Shown: positions 9,057-18,456, numbered from the stretch's first letter. The stretch is DNA of 34,645 nucleotides from Tritonibacter horizontis (GCF_001518015.1 NZ_LPUY01000071.1:1-34645); one strand, 5' to 3'. Notes: a model not told the origin generated them from the letters alone. Numbers and translations are program-made.

Positions 9057-9878
9057 CTAGGCACGTGCTTTTTCCTCGGCTTTGACCTCGTTCCAGAACG
9101 CGTCCATTTCGTCAAGGTCGCTGTCCTCAGGACGTTTCCCGATTGCTGCAAGTTTGTCTTCTACAGCCTTGAAACGGCGCGTGAACTTTGCGTTGGTGCG
9201 GCGCAGGGCCGCTTCGGGGTCAACATCGAGGTGACGGGCCAGATTGGCCATCACGAACAGCAGATCACCAAGCTCGTCTTCGACATCATCCTGTGTCAGC
9301 GCGTCGCGGGCTTCGACCAGCTCTGCCGACTCTTCTGCGATCTTGGCCAAGACGTTCTGTGCGGAGGGCCAGTCAAATCCGACACGGGCCGCCCGCTTTT
9401 GCAGCTTGAGCGCCCGCAACAGGGCCGGCAGGCCAAGGGCGACCCCGTCCAATGTGCCGGATTGCGCTTTGGCCGCGCGCTCGGCAGCCTTGATCGTCTC
9501 CCAGTCCCGGGTCTGCTGAACGGCGGATTTGTCGCGGGTCTCATCCCCAAAGACATGCGGATGCCGGGCCACCATCTTGTTCGACATGGTGGTGACCACA
9601 TCCTGAAAATTGAAATATCCCGCCTCTTCCGCCATCTGAGCGTGAAAGACGGATTGGAACAGAAGATCACCCAATTCGCCTTTCAGTTCCTCCCAGGACC
9701 GCCGCTCGATGGCGTCGGCGACTTCGTAGGCCTCTTCGATGGTATAGGGGGCGATCGTGCTGAAATCCTGTTCCAGATCCCAGGGGCAACCGGTCTGAGG
9801 GTCGCGTAACCGTTGCATGATGGCCAGCAACCGTTCGATCCCTGCGGTTTCGTCGTGGATCAGCCTGTTGTCACTCAT
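9057..9878 (-). CDS. mazG: Nucleoside triphosphate pyrophosphohydrolase MazG
   Basis: Hydrolyses NTPs and dNTPs to the monophosphate plus pyrophosphate. In bacteria it cleans aberrant nucleotides and can moderate the stringent response. The 273-residue protein has the tandem MazG repeats of the E. coli type. Repeat one has EEAYE (48-52) with ELGD (68-71). Repeat two has EESAE (182-186) with EDELGD (200-205). These are the EExxE...ExxD magnesium sites. The N-terminal DPQTGCPWD is also a family hallmark. ATG 9878 is preceded by AGGCAGG. It is divergent from the amidohydrolase gene, with 62 bases between starts. Confidence 0.97.
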   Translation of the reverse strand: MSDNRLIHDETAGIERLLAIMQRLRDPQTGCPWDLEQDFSTIAPYTIEEAYEVADAIERRSWEELKGELGDLLFQSVFHAQMAEEAGYFNFQDVVTTMSNKMVARHPHVFGDETRDKSAVQQTRDWETIKAAERAAKAQSGTLDGVALGLPALLRALKLQKRAARVGFDWPSAQNVLAKIAEESAELVEARDALTQDDVEDELGDLLFVMANLARHLDVDPEAALRRTNAKFTRRFKAVEDKLAAIGKRPEDSDLDEMDAFWNEVKAEEKARA

Positions 9879-9940
9879 TGCACCTGCCTGTCTCCTGTGA
9901 TGAGGTGCATCATCCCGACTATTTTACAGGAGTCCACCCC

Positions 9941-11104
9941 ATGCCGGTCGTCAACCGTATCGCTGAATTCACCGAGGATATGAAGACCTGGCGGCGTCAT
10001 CTGCACCAGATCCCGGAACTGGGGTTGGATACAGTTAAGACTGCCTCCTATGTGACTGAAATCCTTCAGGGGTTTGGCGTCGATGAGATCCATCAAGGGA
10101 TTGCCCAGAACGGGATCGTGGCGATCATCAACGGGCAGGGCGCCGGGCCGACCATTGGCCTGCGCGCCGATATGGATGGTCTTCCGATCACCGAGCCGGC
10201 GGCGGTGGAGTATGCCTCGACCCATCCGGGCAAGATGCACGCCTGCGGTCACGATGGCCACACCACCATGTTGCTCGGCGCGGCGCGGTACCTGGCGGAG
10301 ACGCGCAATTTCGCGGGCCGTGTGGCGTTGCTGTTCCAGCCGGCCGAAGAAGTCATCGGCGGGGCGCGGATCATGGTCGAAGAGGGGGTAATGGACCGGT
10401 TCGATATTCGCGAGGTCTACGCGCTTCACAATGCGCCGGGCCTGCCAGAGGGGGCGTTCCTGACAACGCCGGGCCCGTTGATGGCCGCGGTGGACACTTT
10501 TACTGTCGCGCTGACCGGGATGGGCGGGCATGGCGCCATGCCGCATCTGACCCGCGATCCGGTCATGGCGGCCTGTGGCATGGCGCAGGCGATCCAGACG
10601 ATTGTCAGCCGCAATCACCACGCGACAGAGGATCTGGTGATCTCGGTGACACAGATCCACGCCGGGACGGTGGACAATGTGATCCCGGAGACGGCTTTCA
10701 TCAACGGCACCATCCGGACCTTCAATCCCGAGGTTCAGAAGATGGTGATGACCCGCTTTGACGAAATCGTGAAAGGCTGCGCCGTCGCCTATGGTGTCGC
10801 GGCGGAGCTGACCTACGAGGTCGGCTATCCGGCGACCATCAACGATGCGGAAAAGGCGGCCTTTGCCGCCGGTGTTGCGCGTGAGATCTCTGGCGAGGCG
10901 CAGGTCGAGGCCGAGGGTGGCCGTGAAATGGGGGCGGAGGATTTCGCCTATATGTTGCAGGCGCGTCCCGGGGCCTATCTGTTCATTGGTCAGGGCGAAA
11001 CGGCCGGGCTCCATCACCCCGCCTATGACTTCAATGACGCGATTGCGCCCGTGGGGGCGTCATTCTTTGCCCGGTTGGTGGAGAAAGCACAGCCTCTGGC
11101 TTGA
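9941..11104 (+). CDS. M20D-family amidohydrolase (hippurate hydrolase / N-acyl-amino acid hydrolase-like)
   Basis: A 387-residue cytoplasmic metallo-amidohydrolase that cleaves an N-acyl bond. Visible are RADMDGLPI (75-83), the Cys/His metal site ACGHDGH (101-107), PAEE (134-137, catalytic Glu pair), the dimerisation-domain GMGGHGAMPH, and a late GLHHPAYDFND with the last metal His. This is the family of hippurate, N-acetyl-diaminopimelate and IAA-amino acid hydrolases; the substrate is not determined. ATG 9941 is set by ACAGGAGT at 9926-9933. It is followed, after 94 bases, by two ureohydrolases on the same strand, which suggests a catabolic operon for acylated or guanidino nitrogen compounds. 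That link is inference. Confidence 0.92.
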   Translation: MPVVNRIAEFTEDMKTWRRHLHQIPELGLDTVKTASYVTEILQGFGVDEIHQGIAQNGIVAIINGQGAGPTIGLRADMDGLPITEPAAVEYASTHPGKMHACGHDGHTTMLLGAARYLAETRNFAGRVALLFQPAEEVIGGARIMVEEGVMDRFDIREVYALHNAPGLPEGAFLTTPGPLMAAVDTFTVALTGMGGHGAMPHLTRDPVMAACGMAQAIQTIVSRNHHATEDLVISVTQIHAGTVDNVIPETAFINGTIRTFNPEVQKMVMTRFDEIVKGCAVAYGVAAELTYEVGYPATINDAEKAAFAAGVAREISGEAQVEAEGGREMGAEDFAYMLQARPGAYLFIGQGETAGLHHPAYDFNDAIAPVGASFFARLVEKAQPLA

Positions 11105-11198
11105 ACTCTGCCCATGCGGCCGGCTTTCGGATGACAAGCCGGTCAGCATTCGCTATGGCGAGGGCCACAACCCGCCCGAAGAGAGGGAGCAGACCAAG

Positions 11199-12164
11199 AT
11201 GGCGTTGGAAGATGCAAAGACCCAGGTGGACCAGGCGTTTACCCGCGACGAGCTGAAGGGGCTGAGTTTCGAAAATACGTTCGGCGGCGCGCTGTCGTTT
11301 TTGCGGCGACGCTACAGTAAGGATCTGACCCATGCGGATATCGCTGTCACCGGCATTCCGTTTGATCAGGCTGTTACCAACCGGCCGGGCACCCGTCTGG
11401 GGCCGCGCGCGGTGCGCGAGGCATCGGCGCTGCAAAGCCCGGATGCGCCTTACGGTTGGGACATTTGCCCGGCAAGTGAACTGGCCATCGTTGACTATGG
11501 CGATCTGGCGTTCGACTATGCCAATGTGCCTGCCTTTCCGGATGCCCTGACCGACCATATTCGCACCATCCTGGCCAGCGAGACGGCCTCTGTTGCGATT
11601 GGCGGTGACCATTATGTCAGCTTTCCCATCCTGAAGGCCTATGCCGAGAAATACGGCCCGCTGTCGCTGGTGCATTTCGATGCCCATAGCGACACCTGGG
11701 CCGATGATGACTTTAGCCGCGTTGATCACGGAACCATGTTCTACAAGGCGGTGAAGTCCGGCATTATCGACCCCAAGACCAGCGTTCAGGTCGGCATTCG
11801 CACCACCAACGAAGACAATCTTGGGGTTCCGACCATTGACGCGCCAACCGTGCACGAGATCGGCCCCGTCGAGACCGCACGGCGTATCCGCGAGGTGCTG
11901 GGCGACCGGCCGGTCTATCTGACCTTTGACATCGACTGTCTCGATCCGGCCTATGCGCCTGGAACAGGCACGCCGGTCTGGGGCGGTTTGACCTCGGCCC
12001 AGGCAGAGGCGATCCTGAAAGGGCTGCGCGGCATCAACATCAAGGGCGGTGATGTGGTCGAAGTCTCGCCCCCCTTTGACACCACGGGGGCCACCGCCAT
12101 CGCTGGCGCACATGTGGCGATGAGCATCATTTGCCTATTGGGCTGGAGGATTACGGGACGATGA
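11199..12164 (+). CDS. speB: Ureohydrolase, agmatinase-like (SpeB family)
   Basis: A 321-residue member of the arginase/agmatinase family. These use a two-Mn centre to hydrolyse a guanidino group, releasing urea; agmatinase converts agmatine to putrescine. Metal-binding motifs are present: GGDH (135-138), FDAHSD (160-165) and FDIDCLDPAYAPGTGTP (from 243). The residue after GGDH is Tyr where Ser/Thr is usual. The start at 11199 (MALEDAKTQ) follows GAGAGGGAG at 11181-11189. Its TGA overlaps the ATG of the next ureohydrolase, so the pair is translationally coupled. Whether the substrate is agmatine or another guanidino compound is open; the gene symbol rests on family only. Confidence 0.88.
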   Translation: MALEDAKTQVDQAFTRDELKGLSFENTFGGALSFLRRRYSKDLTHADIAVTGIPFDQAVTNRPGTRLGPRAVREASALQSPDAPYGWDICPASELAIVDYGDLAFDYANVPAFPDALTDHIRTILASETASVAIGGDHYVSFPILKAYAEKYGPLSLVHFDAHSDTWADDDFSRVDHGTMFYKAVKSGIIDPKTSVQVGIRTTNEDNLGVPTIDAPTVHEIGPVETARRIREVLGDRPVYLTFDIDCLDPAYAPGTGTPVWGGLTSAQAEAILKGLRGINIKGGDVVEVSPPFDTTGATAIAGAHVAMSIICLLGWRITGR

Positions 12165-13123
12165 AAGAGTTCAATCAACCAATCAGCGGCAACGATCTGG
12201 CCCGGTTTTCCGGCCCCAACACCTATATGCGGCTGCCGCAGGCGACCTCGCTGGACGGGCTGGATGTGGCGGTTCTCGGGGTTCCGATGGACATTGGCAC
12301 CTCCTGGCGGTCCGGCACGCGGTTCGGCCCCAAGCAGATCCGGGCCGAAAGCGCGATGATCCGCCCCTACAACATGACCACCGGCGGCGCGCCGTTTGAT
12401 CATCTGAACGTTGCCGATATCGGCGATCTGGCGATCAATACCTTCAACCTGCCGGAATCCCTGCGCATCATCGAAGAAAGCTATGACGCCATCCTGTCAC
12501 AGAATGTGGTGCCGGTCGCGATGGGGGGGGATCACTCCATCACCCTGCCCATTCTGCGCGCAATCGCCCGCAAACACGGCCCCGTTGCGCTGATCCATCT
12601 GGACGCCCATGCCGATGTCAACGACGAGATGTTCGGCGAAAAAGAAACCCACGGCACCGTGTTTCGCCGCGCCCACGAAGAAGGTCTGCTGGTCGACGAC
12701 AAGGTCTATCAGATCGGGTTGCGTGGCACGGGCTACGGTCCGAATGACCTGAAAGAGCCGCAGGGCTGGGGCTTTCAGCACTTTCTGGCCTCGGAGCTCT
12801 GGAACCGGTCGCTGCATAACATGGGGGCGGAGATCCGCCGCGATATCGGCCCGCGTCCGGTCTATATCTCCTATGATATCGACAGCCTTGATCCGGCCTT
12901 TGCACCGGGCACCGGAACGCCGGAAATCGGCGGGTTGACCAGCATGCAGGCGTTGGAGCTGATCCGGGCATTCAAGGGGATCAACCTTGTTGGCTTCGAT
13001 CTGGTCGAAGTCTCACCGCCTTATGATCCCTCTGGCAATACCGCGCTGGTGGCGGCGAACCTGATCTACGAAATGCTGTGTATTCTGCCAGGGCAGGGGC
13101 CGGAACGCACCGCCGAGGCCTGA
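12161..13123 (+). CDS. Ureohydrolase, guanidinobutyrase-like (GbuA/SpeB family)
   Basis: A 320-residue Mn-dependent ureohydrolase with a complete metal site: GGDH (122-125), DAHAD (148-152) and DIDSLDPAFAPGTGTPE (from 239). From memory it follows the 4-guanidinobutyrase GbuA of Pseudomonas aeruginosa closely along the whole chain, for example MRLP, SGTRFGP, IRAES, MIRPYNM, INTFNL, NDxMFGEK and GLTxxQA. That enzyme makes 4-aminobutyrate plus urea. The agmatinase and 3-guanidinopropionase groups are the alternatives. The ATG overlaps the stop of the first ureohydrolase and GGAGG is at 12145-12149. Coupled expression of two distinct ureohydrolases suggests parallel use of related guanidino substrates. 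Confidence 0.9.
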   Translation: MKEFNQPISGNDLARFSGPNTYMRLPQATSLDGLDVAVLGVPMDIGTSWRSGTRFGPKQIRAESAMIRPYNMTTGGAPFDHLNVADIGDLAINTFNLPESLRIIEESYDAILSQNVVPVAMGGDHSITLPILRAIARKHGPVALIHLDAHADVNDEMFGEKETHGTVFRRAHEEGLLVDDKVYQIGLRGTGYGPNDLKEPQGWGFQHFLASELWNRSLHNMGAEIRRDIGPRPVYISYDIDSLDPAFAPGTGTPEIGGLTSMQALELIRAFKGINLVGFDLVEVSPPYDPSGNTALVAANLIYEMLCILPGQGPERTAEA

Positions 13124-13180
13124 TGCCACGCCATTTCTCCCCGGACCCAAGCGCGGATCGGGCTTTGGGCCCGGGGGAGG

Positions 13181-13474
13181 TCAGAGTTTTGGCAGCCTCT
13201 GAGGACGGCGCGATTGGGTATTTTCTGCCGAGAGGCAGCCGTCTTGAACTTTGCGCCACATCGGGACGTTCAAGGACATCTGGCACTGGGCCATGAACAT
13301 GGTGCCATCGACCTGCAGGCAAATCGTTTCTCCCAGTTCGATCCGCCCGCCCTGCTTGTCGGTGCAATAGCAATCAATCGTCTTGCCGCCCGGACCTGTG
13401 ACATCGGCTGCGGCCGTGTTTGCAAACACGGCAAGGACAGGCACAAGATGGACAAGAAGACTGGTATGTTTCAT
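13181..13474 (-). CDS. Small secreted cysteine-containing protein, function unknown
   Basis: A 97-residue protein with a likely Sec signal peptide (MKHTSLLVHLVPVLAVFANTAA, cleavage near AAA/DV). The mature part holds four cysteines: CYC, then TICLQ and AQCQ, followed by DGC. This is compatible with disulphides in the periplasm. I do not recognise a named family. The coherent signal peptide and the evenly spaced cysteines argue that it is real. The C-terminal 14 residues are basic and less ordered. It converges on the ureohydrolase gene (57 bases between stops) and is divergent from prfA. The ribosome site is weak. Confidence 0.6.
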   Translation of the reverse strand: MKHTSLLVHLVPVLAVFANTAAADVTGPGGKTIDCYCTDKQGGRIELGETICLQVDGTMFMAQCQMSLNVPMWRKVQDGCLSAENTQSRRPQRLPKL

Positions 13475-13546
13475 GGCGCTAGCCTATCACAAATGAAGCC
13501 CCGCGCCAAAGCAAGAGGCGCCTGAAACAGTGAGACACCTCCGAGA

Positions 13547-14599
13547 ATGATCCCCGAAGACCGGCTGGAACAGATACTGCAACGCTACCAATACCTTGAG
13601 GCCGCGATGGCCGATGGGGCGGGGGGCGATATTGCCCGGCTTGCAAAGGAATACTCCGATCTGCGACCGGTGATCGAACAGATCGAGGCCTATCGCCAGC
13701 TGCTGCGGGATCTGGCCGAGGCCGAGGAAATGCTGGACGATCCGGACATGCGGTCCTTGGCACAGGAAGAAATTCCGATGCTCAAGGCCGCCCTGCCTGA
13801 GGCCGAGCGCAACCTCCAGCTGGCCCTGCTGCCAAAGGACGAGGCTGACGGGCGCGCGGCGATCCTTGAAATCCGGCCTGGGACAGGCGGCGATGAGGCG
13901 GCGCTGTTTGCGGGCGATCTATACCGGATGTACAGCCGCTACGCCGAGGCGCGCGGCTGGAAGGTCGAAGTAATCGAGGAACAGTTCACCGAACTGGGCG
14001 GGCTGAAGGAACTGGTGGCCCGGATCAATGGCGATGGCGTTTTTGCCCGGCTGAAATACGAAAGCGGCGTGCACCGGGTCCAACGCGTCCCGGTGACGGA
14101 AAGCGGCGGCCGTATCCACACCTCTGCGGCGACCGTGGCCGTGCTGCCAGAGGCGGAAGATGTCGACATCCGGATCGACGCCAATGATTTGCGGATCGAT
14201 ACCATGCGGTCTTCGGGCGCTGGGGGGCAGCATGTGAACACCACGGACAGCGCGGTGCGCATCACGCACCTGCCGACCGGGCTGGTGGTGACCAGTTCCG
14301 AAAAATCCCAGCACCGAAACCGCGAAATTGCCATGCAGGTGCTGAAAACACGGCTCTTTGATCTGGAACGGCAGCGTATTGACAGCGAACGCTCGGCGGA
14401 TCGGGCCAGCCAGGTCGGATCAGGTGATCGTTCAGAGCGGATACGAACCTATAATTTTCCGCAAGGGCGGATGTCGGACCACCGGATCAATCTCACGCTT
14501 TACAAGCTGGAGCAGATCATGGGCGGCGACCTGGAGGAAATCATCGACGCGCTGACCTCGGACCATCAGGCGCGCATGATGGCGGAAATGGGCCAATGA
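13547..14599 (+). CDS. prfA: Peptide chain release factor 1
   Basis: Recognises UAA and UAG stop codons and triggers peptide release on the ribosome. At 350 residues it is normal length for alphaproteobacterial RF1. The stop-codon reading tripeptide is PVT (182-184) in [13 protein letters not shown], the RF1-type PxT rather than the RF2 SPF. The catalytic GGQ is at 226-228 in [15 protein letters not shown]. Its last codons overlap the start of prmC, the methyltransferase that modifies this GGQ glutamine, so enzyme and substrate are translationally coupled. The ATG has only a poor upstream purine stretch. Confidence 0.98.
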   Translation: MIPEDRLEQILQRYQYLEAAMADGAGGDIARLAKEYSDLRPVIEQIEAYRQLLRDLAEAEEMLDDPDMRSLAQEEIPMLKAALPEAERNLQLALLPKDEADGRAAILEIRPGTGGDEAALFAGDLYRMYSRYAEARGWKVEVIEEQFTELGGLKELVARINGDGVFARLKYESGVHRVQRVPVTESGGRIHTSAATVAVLPEAEDVDIRIDANDLRIDTMRSSGAGGQHVNTTDSAVRITHLPTGLVVTSSEKSQHRNREIAMQVLKTRLFDLERQRIDSERSADRASQVGSGDRSERIRTYNFPQGRMSDHRINLTLYKLEQIMGGDLEEIIDALTSDHQARMMAEMGQ

Positions 14600-15432
14600 C
14601 CACCACCGCCGCACAGGCGATGGTCGCTGCGACCGCCCGGCTGCGGGCCGCCGGGGTTGACGATCCCGCCCGCGATGCGCGCGTGTTGCTGGCGCATGCG
14701 GCGCGCGTCGATGCAAGCCGGGTCACATTGATCGCCCCCGAGGACCTGCCCTCGGAGATTGTCGAACGCTACGAACAGCTTGTCTCGCTCCGGGCGATCC
14801 GGGTGCCGGTCTCGCATCTGATCGGCGAACGGGATTTCTATGGCCGTCGCTTCAAGGTCTCGGCTGATGTGCTGGATCCCCGCCCGGAGACGGAAACTTT
14901 GATCGAGGCGGCCCTGTCACAGCCGTTCGAACGGGTCCTGGATCTCGGTGTCGGGTCTGGTTGCATCCTGGTGACGCTCCTGGCCGAACAACAGGGGGCC
15001 ATTGGCCTCGGGGTAGATCTGAGCGAGGCAGCCTGTCTGCAGGCAAGTGCCAATGCGGTGCTGCACCGGGTCGAAGCGCGCGCCGATATCCGCAGGTCGG
15101 ACTGGTTCGCGGCGGTTGACGGGCAATTTGACCTTATCGTCTCCAACCCGCCCTATATCGCGCTGGAAGAGATGGACAGCCTTTCGGCTGAGGTGCGCGA
15201 TCATGAACCGCAAATGGCGCTGACTGACGGCGGCGATGGTCTTGGGGCCTATCGTAAAATCTGTGCCGGAATTGGGCCGCATCTGGCGCAATCGGGCCGC
15301 CTGCTTGTGGAAATTGGTCCGACCCAGGGCCCGCCCGTGATGGATCTGATGCGGGATGCGGGCCTGACCGATGTCGCGGTGCTGCAGGATCTCGACCGAC
15401 GAGATCGCGTTGTTTTGGGCAGGCGTTTGTGA
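14596..15432 (+). CDS. prmC: Release factor glutamine N5-methyltransferase
   Basis: A 278-residue S-adenosylmethionine-dependent methyltransferase that methylates the GGQ glutamine of RF1/RF2, raising termination efficiency. The N-terminal helical substrate domain (about 1-80) includes [12 protein letters not shown]. The SAM site is DLGVGSGCI (about 116-124). The catalytic NPPY is at 184-187 in [12 protein letters not shown], the hallmark of amide-nitrogen methyltransferases. The start overlaps the prfA stop (ATGA at 14596-14599). Confidence 0.97.
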   Translation: MTTTAAQAMVAATARLRAAGVDDPARDARVLLAHAARVDASRVTLIAPEDLPSEIVERYEQLVSLRAIRVPVSHLIGERDFYGRRFKVSADVLDPRPETETLIEAALSQPFERVLDLGVGSGCILVTLLAEQQGAIGLGVDLSEAACLQASANAVLHRVEARADIRRSDWFAAVDGQFDLIVSNPPYIALEEMDSLSAEVRDHEPQMALTDGGDGLGAYRKICAGIGPHLAQSGRLLVEIGPTQGPPVMDLMRDAGLTDVAVLQDLDRRDRVVLGRRL

Positions 15433-15467
15433 CATTTCGAACGAAAAACTCCGATATTTGGTGTTTG

Positions 15468-15488
15468 ACCACAAAAAAAGGTCATTTT
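15468..15488 (+). terminator. Weak terminator-like hairpin after prmC
   Basis: TGACC and GGTCA flank an A-rich 9-base loop and are followed by TTTT. The short stem makes this uncertain. It lies 36 bases after the prmC stop. Confidence 0.35.
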
Positions 15489-15557
15489 CTGGCCGCTGCC
15501 CCCTTGTTTGTGTTGCTGGAAAGTGGTTACTCAAAGTGTCGCTGCTGTAAGAGTTCT

Positions 15558-15586
15558 TTGACAGACCTCTCGGCGACGCCAAGCCC
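15558..15586 (+). promoter_or_regulatory. Candidate promoter of the DUF4167 gene
   Basis: A consensus -35 box TTGACA (15558-15563) is followed after 17 bases by AAGCCC at the -10 position, which matches sigma-70 poorly. The start codon is about 78 bases downstream. Alphaproteobacterial promoters often keep only the -35 box, so this is a candidate only. Confidence 0.35.
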
Positions 15587-15663
15587 AAAAAAGTTCGCAG
15601 ATCCGGCGCAGAACGCGCAATTCGCGGTCTTCGACAATTAGAACCAAGGCTGACGTTAGGCAT

Positions 15664-16326
15664 ATGAGATCGTCCAAATCACGTTCGCGTTCGAAATCGA
15701 ACCGGAACCGCCCGAATGGGGTCAATGTTGTCAACCGCGTGTTCGACAGCAACGGGCCCGAGGGAAAAGTGCGCGGTACGCCGCAGCAAATTATTGATAA
15801 ATATAACCAGCTTGCGCGGGATGCGCAGTTGGGCAACGATCGGGTTGCCGCGGAAAACTTCCAGCAACACGCAGAACACTACCTGCGCATGCTGAACGAG
15901 GCCCAACGCGAGATCGACTCTCGTCGCGAAGAGCAGGAGCGTCAGAATCGCGAGCGCCAGGCCGAACGGGATCGCGAGCGTGCCGAGCGGCTGGAACGTC
16001 AGGAGCGCGATGCTTCCTCTGACGCCACCGTTGGCGATGGCCCGCAGCCAGAGATTCAGGATCCGCGCGATGTGGTGACGGAGGCATCTGACAACAGTGG
16101 CCTCGTGGACACGCCGGAGGGACAGACCGCACCTCAGGACAGCGCTGAGCCGAAGAAAGCGCCAACCCGTAAGCCACGGAGCCGCAAGCCGGCAGCCCCG
16201 AAGGACGCCGCCGAGGCGGCCAGTGACGAGGGCAAGGCAGAGGCCAAGCCCGAGGGCGAGGCAAAGCCAAAGCGCAGCCGCAAGCCGAAACCCAAGCCAG
16301 AAGAACCGCAGGAAGCCGCAGAGTAA
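15664..16326 (+). CDS. DUF4167 domain-containing protein
   Basis: A 220-residue cytoplasmic protein of the alphaproteobacterial DUF4167 family; its function is unknown to me. The conserved domain is the first 80 or so residues: a basic RSSKSRSRSKSNRNRP leader, then VVNRVFDSNGPEGKVRGTPQQI, YNQLARDAQLGNDRVAAENFQQHAEHYLRML in pieces, with helical character. Residues 80-120 are a charged Arg/Glu coiled-coil-like stretch. The remainder is disordered, with Lys/Pro/Ala-rich repeats (KPRSRKP, KPKRSRKPKPKPEEP). The basic leader and tail suggest nucleic-acid or ribosome association, which is inference. Placement after prmC is commonly seen in alphaproteobacteria. Confidence 0.92.
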   Translation: MRSSKSRSRSKSNRNRPNGVNVVNRVFDSNGPEGKVRGTPQQIIDKYNQLARDAQLGNDRVAAENFQQHAEHYLRMLNEAQREIDSRREEQERQNRERQAERDRERAERLERQERDASSDATVGDGPQPEIQDPRDVVTEASDNSGLVDTPEGQTAPQDSAEPKKAPTRKPRSRKPAAPKDAAEAASDEGKAEAKPEGEAKPKRSRKPKPKPEEPQEAAE

Positions 16327-16382
16327 TTTGCAGCATCCACCGGGGCCCGGACCCTGCGCCGGCTCGGTCTGACCCAAAGTTC

Positions 16383-16418
16383 AAAAAAGCCCCTGATGTC
16401 TGGCATCGGGGGCTTTTT
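16383..16418. terminator. Bidirectional terminator between DUF4167 gene and rsmA
   Basis: AAAAAAGCCCCTGATG (16383-16398), a TCTGG loop and CATCGGGGGCTTTTT (16404-16418) form a strong stem with A-run and T-run on either side. It can serve both convergent genes. Confidence 0.88.
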
Positions 16419-16503
16419 GTCTTTTGGTATTCCTGGGTTGTATTGTCAGGCGGCCTTGCGACATTGTTCAGCCCTTGTGGGCGGCCCAGCTGCGGGCCAA
16501 CGA

Positions 16504-17349
16504 TCAGCCTTCGCCCGCGATGCTGCGCGCCAATGCGCAAAACCCTTCCAGGCCGACCTGTTCTGCCCGTTCGGTGGGCGGGATGCCGACGGCGTTCAGG
16601 TGCTCTTCGATGGCGGGGGTTACGCCCTTCAGCGCGGCGCGCAGCATCTTGCGCCGCTGGTTGAATGCGGCGGCAACGATGCGCGACAACACCGCAGCAT
16701 CAGCGGGAAAACGGGGTTCCGGCAGGGCGGTCAGATGCACCACGGCGCTGCTGACCTTTGGCGGCGGAGTGAATGCGCCCGGTGGCAAGGACATCACGAT
16801 GCGCGCATCGGCCCGCCATTGGGCCAGAATGGCAAGACGCCCATAGGCCTTGGAGCCGGGCTGTGCGACGATCCGTTCCGCGACCTCGCGTTGGAACATC
16901 AGGGTCAGGCTCTGCCAGACCGGCGGCCAGACCTTGGGCGTCAGCCAGCGCACCAGCAATTCCGTTCCGACGTTATAGGGCAGGTTGGCAGCGATCCGGA
17001 TCGGTGGGGTCAGATGGGCCAGCGGGTCGATCTCCAGCGCATCGCCGTTGATCACTTCAAGCTGGCCGGGATAGGCGGCTGCGATCTCGGCCAATGCCGG
17101 CAGGCAGCGCTGGTCCTTTTCGATCGCCAGCACCCGGCGCGCGCCTTCGCTGAGAAGACCGCGGGTCAGGCCACCGGGGCCCGGCCCGATTTCCAGCACG
17201 TCGCAGCCGCTGAGGTCGCCCGCCTGACGCGCAATCTTGGCGGTCAGGTTGAGGTCCAGCAGAAAATTCTGACCCAGAGATTTGCGGGCCGAGAGCTGGT
17301 GGGTCGCGATGACCTCACGCAGCGGGGGGAGTTTGTCGATTGCGCTCAT
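16504..17349 (-). CDS. rsmA: 16S rRNA dimethyladenosine transferase
   Basis: Dimethylates two adjacent adenosines in the 3' hairpin of 16S rRNA, a late step of small-subunit assembly; loss gives kasugamycin resistance. It has 281 residues. Visible are the N-terminal LGQNFLLD, the SAM loop [10 protein letters not shown], the acidic EKD after strand 2, the catalytic NLPYNVGT (NLPY motif), and the C-terminal region [10 protein letters not shown] and [15 protein letters not shown] 17349 has AAGGCGC just upstream. It is the last gene of the lptG-lptD-surA-pdxA-rsmA row, with a 126-base gap to pdxA that holds no evident gene. Confidence 0.97.
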   Translation of the reverse strand: MSAIDKLPPLREVIATHQLSARKSLGQNFLLDLNLTAKIARQAGDLSGCDVLEIGPGPGGLTRGLLSEGARRVLAIEKDQRCLPALAEIAAAYPGQLEVINGDALEIDPLAHLTPPIRIAANLPYNVGTELLVRWLTPKVWPPVWQSLTLMFQREVAERIVAQPGSKAYGRLAILAQWRADARIVMSLPPGAFTPPPKVSSAVVHLTALPEPRFPADAAVLSRIVAAAFNQRRKMLRAALKGVTPAIEEHLNAVGIPPTERAEQVGLEGFCALARSIAGEG

Positions 17350-17475
17350 GATGCGCCTTCATAGGCCGCCCTGCGCGATCTGAAAAGGCTTCGCGTGCGG
17401 GATTGCGGGGGGATCACGCTGCGGCCCGCCCACCGCAGGGGTCGGCGATGACGCTCGACCGGCAAGATCAGCGGA

Positions 17476-18456
17476 TCACAACGGCCGGGCGGCCGCCATC
17501 GTCTGCGCCATCTTCAAGGCCTCGATCAGGCTGGAGGGGTTGGCGCGGCCTTTGCCGGCAATATCAAACGCGGTGCCATGGTCGGGCGAGGTGCGAATGA
17601 AGGGCAGCCCCAGCGTCACGTTGACGCCCTTGTCGAAATCAAGCGTCTTGATCGGGATCAACGCCTGATCGTGGTACATGGCGATCACTGCGTCATAGTT
17701 TGCGCGGGCGGCCGCGTGAAACAGCGTGTCGGCCGGGTGGGGGCCTGTCAGGGCGATGCCGTCTGCGCGCATCTGCACGATCAGTTCGTTGATCCAGTCG
17801 AGTTCTTCTTGCCCCATGGCGCCGCCTTCGCCGGCATGGGGGTTCAGGCCGGCCACCGCGATACGTGGGGCGTTTATTCCAAACTGCGCGGTCAATCCGC
17901 GTGCGGTGATCGTGATCACGGACCGCAGCACATCCGGGGTCAGGGCGGTCGCCACATCCCGCAGTGGAATATGGATGGTTGCAGGCACCACGCGCAGTTG
18001 CGCGCTGGCAAGCATCATCACCACATGATCGACACCGGCCAGTGCGGCCAGGAATTCGGTATGGCCGGGATAGGCAAAACCGGCGCCATCAATCAGGGCC
18101 TTCTTGTGGATCGGTGCGGTGCAAATTGCCGCAGCGGCCCCGTTTGCCACCAGTCCGACGGCGGTTTCGATGGCACGAATGACACCGGTGGCATTGCGCG
18201 GATCCGCACGTCCGGGGGTCGCGTCTCCATCAAACGCAATGGGCATGACAGGCAGGGTTTGGTCACAGATGTCCAAGGCCTGCGCCGGGGTGTCGACCAA
18301 CGTGAATTCGGTCCCCTCGGGCAGGTGACGCGGATCACCGATCCAGACAAACGGACAGGCGGACCGGAGCTTTTGCCATGCGGCGACAGCGATTTCAGGT
18401 CCGATGCCTGCCGGCTCGCCACAGGACAGTGCCACAACCTGCGGCACATCGGTCAT
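17476..18456 (-). CDS. pdxA: 4-hydroxythreonine-4-phosphate dehydrogenase
   Basis: Oxidises 4-phosphohydroxy-L-threonine with NAD(P) in the DXP-dependent pyridoxal 5'-phosphate pathway. The 326 residues match the family. Signatures are GEPAGIGPE (13-21), the substrate and metal region TAPIHKKAL, GHTEFLA, LNPHAGEGGAMG, GPHPADTLFH, AMYHDQALIPIK and the final RTSPDHGTAFDIAG. The His residues of GHTE, PHPADT and YHDQ are the metal ligands in this family. The start overlaps the stop of surA by ATGA (18453-18456), so it is coupled to an envelope chaperone gene, the same order seen in E. coli surA-pdxA. Confidence 0.97.
   Translation of the reverse strand: MTDVPQVVALSCGEPAGIGPEIAVAAWQKLRSACPFVWIGDPRHLPEGTEFTLVDTPAQALDICDQTLPVMPIAFDGDATPGRADPRNATGVIRAIETAVGLVANGAAAAICTAPIHKKALIDGAGFAYPGHTEFLAALAGVDHVVMMLASAQLRVVPATIHIPLRDVATALTPDVLRSVITITARGLTAQFGINAPRIAVAGLNPHAGEGGAMGQEELDWINELIVQMRADGIALTGPHPADTLFHAAARANYDAVIAMYHDQALIPIKTLDFDKGVNVTLGLPFIRTSPDHGTAFDIAGKGRANPSSLIEALKMAQTMAAARPL

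Noticed and set aside
13150-13178. A terminator between the ureohydrolase and the small secreted protein gene
   Set aside because: CCCCGG...CCGGGG arms can pair, but with mismatches and no T-run.
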